Positions 60,665-64,000 of a stretch of DNA of 64,000 nt are shown piece by piece. Source of the DNA: an uncultured Phascolarctobacterium sp. (lineage in GTDB: Bacteria; Bacillota; Negativicutes; Acidaminococcales; Acidaminococcaceae); assembly GCA_900544795.1 (NCBI GenBank), contig UQWM01000003.1, positions 58,466 through 122,465 on the forward strand. Reading direction: 5' to 3'. Position numbers and translations under genes: made by a program. Under the pieces are notes generated by a model. That model was not told the DNA's origin and did not search any database. It saw nothing but the letters and a program-made list of their open reading frames with translations. Position 1 is the first letter of the stretch, and each line of letters begins with the position of its first letter.

Positions 60665-61417
60665 ATGACAGATCTATCAGCTAAAACACTTAGCCAAAAT
60701 AAAGATGCTAAAAATTATATCGAAAATTATTGGAGCAAACGGGCCGATTCTTTTGCCGAACTCCGCCGCCAGGAACTACACAGCGAAAAATACCAGCTGT
60801 GGCAGCAGGAGCTTACCAGTAAATTGCCAACTGCTAAAAAGCTGCGGATTTTAGACGTTGGTTGCGGCGCCGGTTTCTTTTCTATTTTGCTGGCCCACAG
60901 CGGTCACCAGCTTACAGGCATCGATTTGACCCCGGCCATGATCGCACAGGCTCGTGAACTGGCAGAACTGGAAGCGGTAAACTGTACTTTTATGACAGCC
61001 GATGCCGAACAGCTGCCCTTTGCCGAGGGCAGCTTTGACGTAGTTATTGCCAGGAACCTGACGTGGAACCTGCCAGACCCTACCCAAGCCTACCGTGACT
61101 GGATGAGGGTGCTTGCTCCCGGCGGAATGCTGCTTAATTACGATGCTGAGTACGCCAAAGACCATCACCAACAAAAACTACCGACACTCAATGCTCACGC
61201 TAATCTTTCCCAAACCTTGCTGGAGGAATGCCATAATATCTACCATATGCTGCCCATCAGCATTTACGAACGGCCGCATTGGGATCTGGAGCTGCTACGC
61301 AGCTTGGGCAACTGCAACTGCAGTGTTGATCAATCCGTTGGGCAGCGGCTTTACCGGCAGGAAGACATTTTTTATATCCCTATGCCCATGTTCTGCGTCC
61401 AAGCAGTTAAGCTATGA
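60665..61417 (+). CDS. Class I SAM-dependent methyltransferase (second of pair)
   Basis: A 250-residue methyltransferase paralogous to the one before it. It begins NYWSKRADSFAELRRQEL and has ILDVGCGAGFFSILLAHSGH, IDLTPAMIAQA and VVIARNLTWNLPDP, ending YIPMPMFCVQAVKL. Shared start, RNLTW and end motifs show duplication. TAGGAG lies upstream of the ATG, 9 bases after the first copy. It ends the operon, before a bidirectional terminator. Confidence 0.87.
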   Translation: MTDLSAKTLSQNKDAKNYIENYWSKRADSFAELRRQELHSEKYQLWQQELTSKLPTAKKLRILDVGCGAGFFSILLAHSGHQLTGIDLTPAMIAQARELAELEAVNCTFMTADAEQLPFAEGSFDVVIARNLTWNLPDPTQAYRDWMRVLAPGGMLLNYDAEYAKDHHQQKLPTLNAHANLSQTLLEECHNIYHMLPISIYERPHWDLELLRSLGNCNCSVDQSVGQRLYRQEDIFYIPMPMFCVQAVKL

Positions 61418-61431
61418 TTGCAAAAAAATAA

Positions 61432-61477
61432 AAAACGCCTGATAAATACCGTTACAACGGTAGCTACCAGACGTTTT
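61432..61477. terminator. Bidirectional terminator between importer operon and dapL
   Basis: An outer AAAACG/CGTTTT stem encloses an inner ACCGTT/AACGGT stem; A- and T-runs lie on both sides. It separates the convergent methyltransferase and dapL genes. Confidence 0.7.
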
Positions 61478-61488
61478 ATTTTTTTGTT

Positions 61489-62685
61489 TTACAGACCTTT
61501 TTCGATACGTTCCATGGCTTCGATAGTATTTTCGCGACTGCCAAAAGCAGTCAGGCGGAAATAACCTTCGCCCATTTTACCAAACCCGGCACCGGGGGTG
61601 CCAACAACAGCCAGTTTTTCCAGCAGGAAGTCAAAGAACTCCCACGAGGTCATACCTTCAGGGCATTGGAGCCAGATATAAGGCGAATGAGTGCCGCCGT
61701 AGAACTGGATACCTTTCTTTTTAAAGCCTTCGGCCATAATGCGGGCATTTTCTTTATAGAAAGCCAGCATCTCATGGCATTCTTTTTGGCCCTGTTCACT
61801 GAACACAGCTTCAGCACCACGCTGAATGATATAAGGCACACCGTTAAATTTAGTAGTTTGACGGCGCAACCACATTTTATTGATCTCCATCTCTTTACCG
61901 TCTGCAGTTTTACGCACCAAAGCTTTAGGAACTACGGTATAACCGCAACGGGTACCGGTAAAGCCAGCAGTTTTAGAGAGTGAGCACAATTCGATAGCGC
62001 ACTTTTTAGCGTCGGCAACCGCAAAAATACTACGCGGAATGGACGGGTCAGCAACAAAAGCTTCATACGCCGCATCGTATAAAATAACAGCGTCGTTTTT
62101 GATGGCATAAGCAACCCAGGCTTCCAGCTGTTCTTTAGTATAAACAGAACCGGTAGGGTTGTTCGGCGAGCACAGATAAATAATATCAGCCTTCACGCTG
62201 TCATCCGGCATCGGCAAGAAATTGTTTTCCGGCTTGCCGTCCATATAAATGATCTTGCGGCCGCACATGATATTAGTATCCAAATAAACCGGGTAAACCG
62301 GATCCGGGATCAAGATCGTATTCGCATTGCTAAAAATATCGGTAATATTACCGCAGTCACTTTTAGCGCCGTCACTGATAAAAATCTCGTCGCTGTCCAA
62401 CTCTACGCCAAAGCTGGCATAATATTTTACGATAGCCGCATGTAAAAAGTCATAGCCCTGCTCCGGACCATAACCGCGAAAAGTTTCCTTAGCGCCCATT
62501 TCGGCAACAGCCTTCTGCATAGCTTCTACTACTGCCGGTGCCAACGGTAAGGTAACGTCGCCGATACCCATACGAATAACTTTTTTCTCGGGATGTTCAG
62601 CTACATACGCATTCACTTTCTGTGCGATCTGCGAAAATAAGTAGCTGTCTTTTAAATTGCAATAATTTTCATTTACAAATGCCAT
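61489..62685 (-). CDS. dapL: LL-diaminopimelate aminotransferase
   Basis: A 398-residue fold-type I PLP enzyme. Signatures are GDVTLPLAPAVVEAM, FISDGAKSDCGN, PVYPVYLDTNIMCGR, CSPNNPTG and the PLP lysine in CSLSKTAGFTGTRCG (about residue 240), as in DapL. It converts tetrahydrodipicolinate straight to LL-diaminopimelate, replacing the DapDCE route. GGGGGA precedes the ATG; it is the second gene of the dapF-dapL operon. The enzyme fits anaerobes and many Firmicutes. Confidence 0.94.
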   Translation of the reverse strand: MAFVNENYCNLKDSYLFSQIAQKVNAYVAEHPEKKVIRMGIGDVTLPLAPAVVEAMQKAVAEMGAKETFRGYGPEQGYDFLHAAIVKYYASFGVELDSDEIFISDGAKSDCGNITDIFSNANTILIPDPVYPVYLDTNIMCGRKIIYMDGKPENNFLPMPDDSVKADIIYLCSPNNPTGSVYTKEQLEAWVAYAIKNDAVILYDAAYEAFVADPSIPRSIFAVADAKKCAIELCSLSKTAGFTGTRCGYTVVPKALVRKTADGKEMEINKMWLRRQTTKFNGVPYIIQRGAEAVFSEQGQKECHEMLAFYKENARIMAEGFKKKGIQFYGGTHSPYIWLQCPEGMTSWEFFDFLLEKLAVVGTPGAGFGKMGEGYFRLTAFGSRENTIEAMERIEKGL

Positions 62686-62716
62686 TTCAGGTCCCCCATT
62701 TTACTAAAATATATTT

Positions 62717-63589
62717 TTATTTATTGATGATAGCTTCGGGAATATCGATAACGCCCTCAAATACAGTTACAGCAGGGCCTCTCAAAATAACGTGGTTATT
62801 AGGCAGGTGCGTAAGTTTAAGCGTACCGCCTTTAGCGATAACAGTCAATTCTTCGCCTTTTTTACCGGCATGCCCCAGCATGATAGTAGCTACGCAAACT
62901 GCTGTAGCACCAGTGCCGCAGGCCCAGGTTTCGCCACTACCACGTTCCCAAACGCGGAATTTAACAGTATTTTTATCAATTACCTGTACGAATTCAGTAT
63001 TAACACCTTCTGGGAATAACTTATGCTTTTCAAATTTAGGGCCTAATTTTTCCAAATCTAAAGCATCTACATCTTCAACAAAGGTTACATAATGAGGATT
63101 ACCAACAGAAAGAGCAGTACCATTATATACTACGTCTTCTTCAAGTACCAGTCCCTGGTCGACAAACATAAAATGGTCGCTAATCATAGGAATATCAGCA
63201 CATTTAAAAATAGGCTCGCCCATATCTACACTTGCTTCCTCTACTTTGCCATCCGCACCTAAAAATACCTCGATAGTTTTAATGCCGGAAAGTGTGTCTA
63301 AAGTAAAGGTGGTTTTATCAGTCAGGCCTTTATCATAAACATATTTAGCGATACATCTTGTACCATTGCCGCACATCTTCGCTTCGGAAGCATCGGCATT
63401 AAATATACGCATTTTAAAATCAGCAACGTCAGATTTGCAGATCATGATCAAACCATCGCTGCCAATACCAAAACGTCTATGGCTTACATATTCGGAAATA
63501 GCGCCCGGGTTAGGCAATTCCTGTTCCATACAATTAACATATACATAATCGTTACCTGCACCGTGCATTTTCGTAAATTCCATTTTCAT
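62717..63589 (-). CDS. dapF: Diaminopimelate epimerase
   Basis: A 290-residue cofactor-free epimerase that makes meso-diaminopimelate from the LL form. The two active Cys are in KMCGNGTRCIA (about residue 78) and WACGTGATAV (about 230), with the usual HGAGNDYVY start. AGGAGG lies before the ATG. It is first in the operon, behind a good promoter. Confidence 0.96.
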   Translation of the reverse strand: MKMEFTKMHGAGNDYVYVNCMEQELPNPGAISEYVSHRRFGIGSDGLIMICKSDVADFKMRIFNADASEAKMCGNGTRCIAKYVYDKGLTDKTTFTLDTLSGIKTIEVFLGADGKVEEASVDMGEPIFKCADIPMISDHFMFVDQGLVLEEDVVYNGTALSVGNPHYVTFVEDVDALDLEKLGPKFEKHKLFPEGVNTEFVQVIDKNTVKFRVWERGSGETWACGTGATAVCVATIMLGHAGKKGEELTVIAKGGTLKLTHLPNNHVILRGPAVTVFEGVIDIPEAIINK

Positions 63590-63711
63590 AGTACTATCCT
63601 CCTAGTGAATTCATACTTATCATATATTATAGCAAAAATAAGTCAAACAATACAGTTATAAAAATCTTTCCGATTGTTCCTTTTTAAGAACACTATCGTC
63701 GTTCTTCATAT

Positions 63712-63740
63712 AGTATACTATTAGCTGTGGCTAACGTCAA
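63712..63740 (-). promoter_or_regulatory. Sigma-70 promoter of dapF-dapL
   Basis: The -35 TTGACG (63735-63740) and the -10 TATACT (63712-63717) are 17 bp apart. The transcript would start near 63705 and carry a leader of about 115 bases with no recognised lysine riboswitch. Confidence 0.75.
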
Positions 63741-63815
63741 GGACAGATTGAAAAATTAAATAAAAAATATGCCCAGGCCAAGGCCTAGCAACTTCCATAT
63801 TGAATATAGTGGCAA

Positions 63816-63902
63816 CTTTCTATCACACGCGCACGCTCTTGATTACTTAAGGATTACTGCGTTATCACTTGTAATCAATTGGCGCTCAGCTCGGATAGAA
63901 AG
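63816..63902. repeat. Long imperfect inverted repeat next to 5S rRNA
   Basis: CTTTCTATC (63816-63824) and GATAGAAAG (63894-63902) are perfect complements, and inside them TTGATTAC (63839-63846) matches GTAATCAA (63871-63878). The outer arm, GGCAACTTTCTATC (63811-63824), is identical over 14 bases to the 3' end of the 5S gene (63955-63968). It may be a remnant or a copy of rRNA-end sequence. Confidence 0.5.
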
Positions 63903-63918
63903 AAAGTTAACAATAAAA

Positions 63919-63946
63919 AAGAACCATACCGAATGGTATGGTTCTT
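63919..63946 (-). terminator. Terminator of the 5S rRNA gene
   Basis: A perfect 12-bp stem (63919-63930 with 63935-63946) with loop GAAT; six Ts follow on the minus strand. It lies 7 bases past the 5S 3' end. Confidence 0.85.
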
Positions 63947-63952
63947 TTCTAA

Positions 63953-64000
63953 CCGGCAACTTTCTATCCTCCCAGGCCGCTTCCAGCCAAGTACTTTCGA
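63953..64000 (-). rRNA. rrf: 5S ribosomal RNA, 3' end (runs off window)
   Basis: The minus strand reads GTACTTGGCTGGAAGCGGCC then TGGGAGGATAG and an AAAGTTGCCGG end, matching the conserved 3' part of bacterial 5S rRNA. The gene continues to the right of the window, and an rRNA operon presumably lies there. Confidence 0.85.

Larger units (their letters stand above)
63590..63952. other. Intergenic region between dapF and 5S rRNA
   Basis: No protein gene is seen. It holds the dapF promoter (63712-63740), a leader of about 110 bases before dapF, an inverted repeat (63816-63902) and the 5S terminator (63919-63946). Confidence 0.7.

Overview
The window looks like a chromosomal piece of a low-to-mid G+C Firmicute, most likely a diderm one (class Negativicutes; family level not settled). 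The pointers are strong Shine-Dalgarno sites before nearly every gene, LL-diaminopimelate aminotransferase (dapL) plus dapF for meso-diaminopimelate, a cobalamin methionine synthase whose activation domain is a separate gene, and several exported proteins without Gram-positive wall anchors. This assignment is inference; nothing here is diagnostic on its own. About four fifths of the genes, and the 5S rRNA at the right edge, lie on the minus strand.

Layout. 1-236: start of a UvrD/PcrA helicase. 437-4455: four exported proteins (cupin, double carboxymuconolactone-decarboxylase, two alpha/beta hydrolases) read from a promoter with the 19-bp spacer typical of MerR control, divergent from a MerR gene. 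4636-12386: housekeeping and small genes (cold shock protein, GIY-YIG protein, cyclophilin, M20 peptidase, gamma carbonic anhydrase-like protein, MFS pump, a PH-like protein, GNAT acetyltransferase, PepSY protein). 12586-17503: two tRNA-Leu genes and a slt-coaE-mutM-polA run. 17656-22746: a Phd/RelE-type toxin-antitoxin pair, a CoA-disulfide-reductase/rhodanese fusion, clpB. 22941-27310: a membrane-anchored protein of unknown role, lrgAB, candidate micro-ORFs and an SLC13-type transporter. 27311-29791: CYTH-CHAD protein, a small unknown and a VTT-domain membrane protein. 29897-34632: livKHMGF branched-chain amino-acid importer. 34992-38855: metF, methionine synthase activation protein and metH. 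39052-41913: a hybrid histidine kinase cut by one in-frame stop codon. 42075-45105: split chromate transporter, a small CxCxxC protein, MarR regulator, tRNA-Ser, tadA. 45141-50549: ABC-F protein and a pgm-galU-galE nucleotide-sugar operon. 50664-52792: a two-gene Septu (PtuAB) anti-phage system. 52910-54597: DUF401 permease and a secreted DUF3887-like protein. 54782-61417: a structured RNA leader with terminator ahead of a five-gene Nik/Opp-type ABC importer and two paralogous SAM methyltransferases. 61489-63589: dapF-dapL. 63816-64000: an inverted repeat and the 3' end of a 5S rRNA gene.

How parts work together. metF makes 5-methyl-THF, metH passes the methyl group to homocysteine, and the adjacent activation protein repairs oxidised cobalamin. 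The pgm-galU-galE genes convert hexose phosphate to UDP-glucose and UDP-galactose. The dapF-dapL pair closes the diaminopimelate route to lysine and peptidoglycan. The points I find least explained are the structured leader plus importer plus methyltransferase pair, the MerR-controlled all-exported operon, the split sensor kinase, the marR promoter that overlaps its apparent coding start, and the micro-ORFs beside the SLC13 gene.
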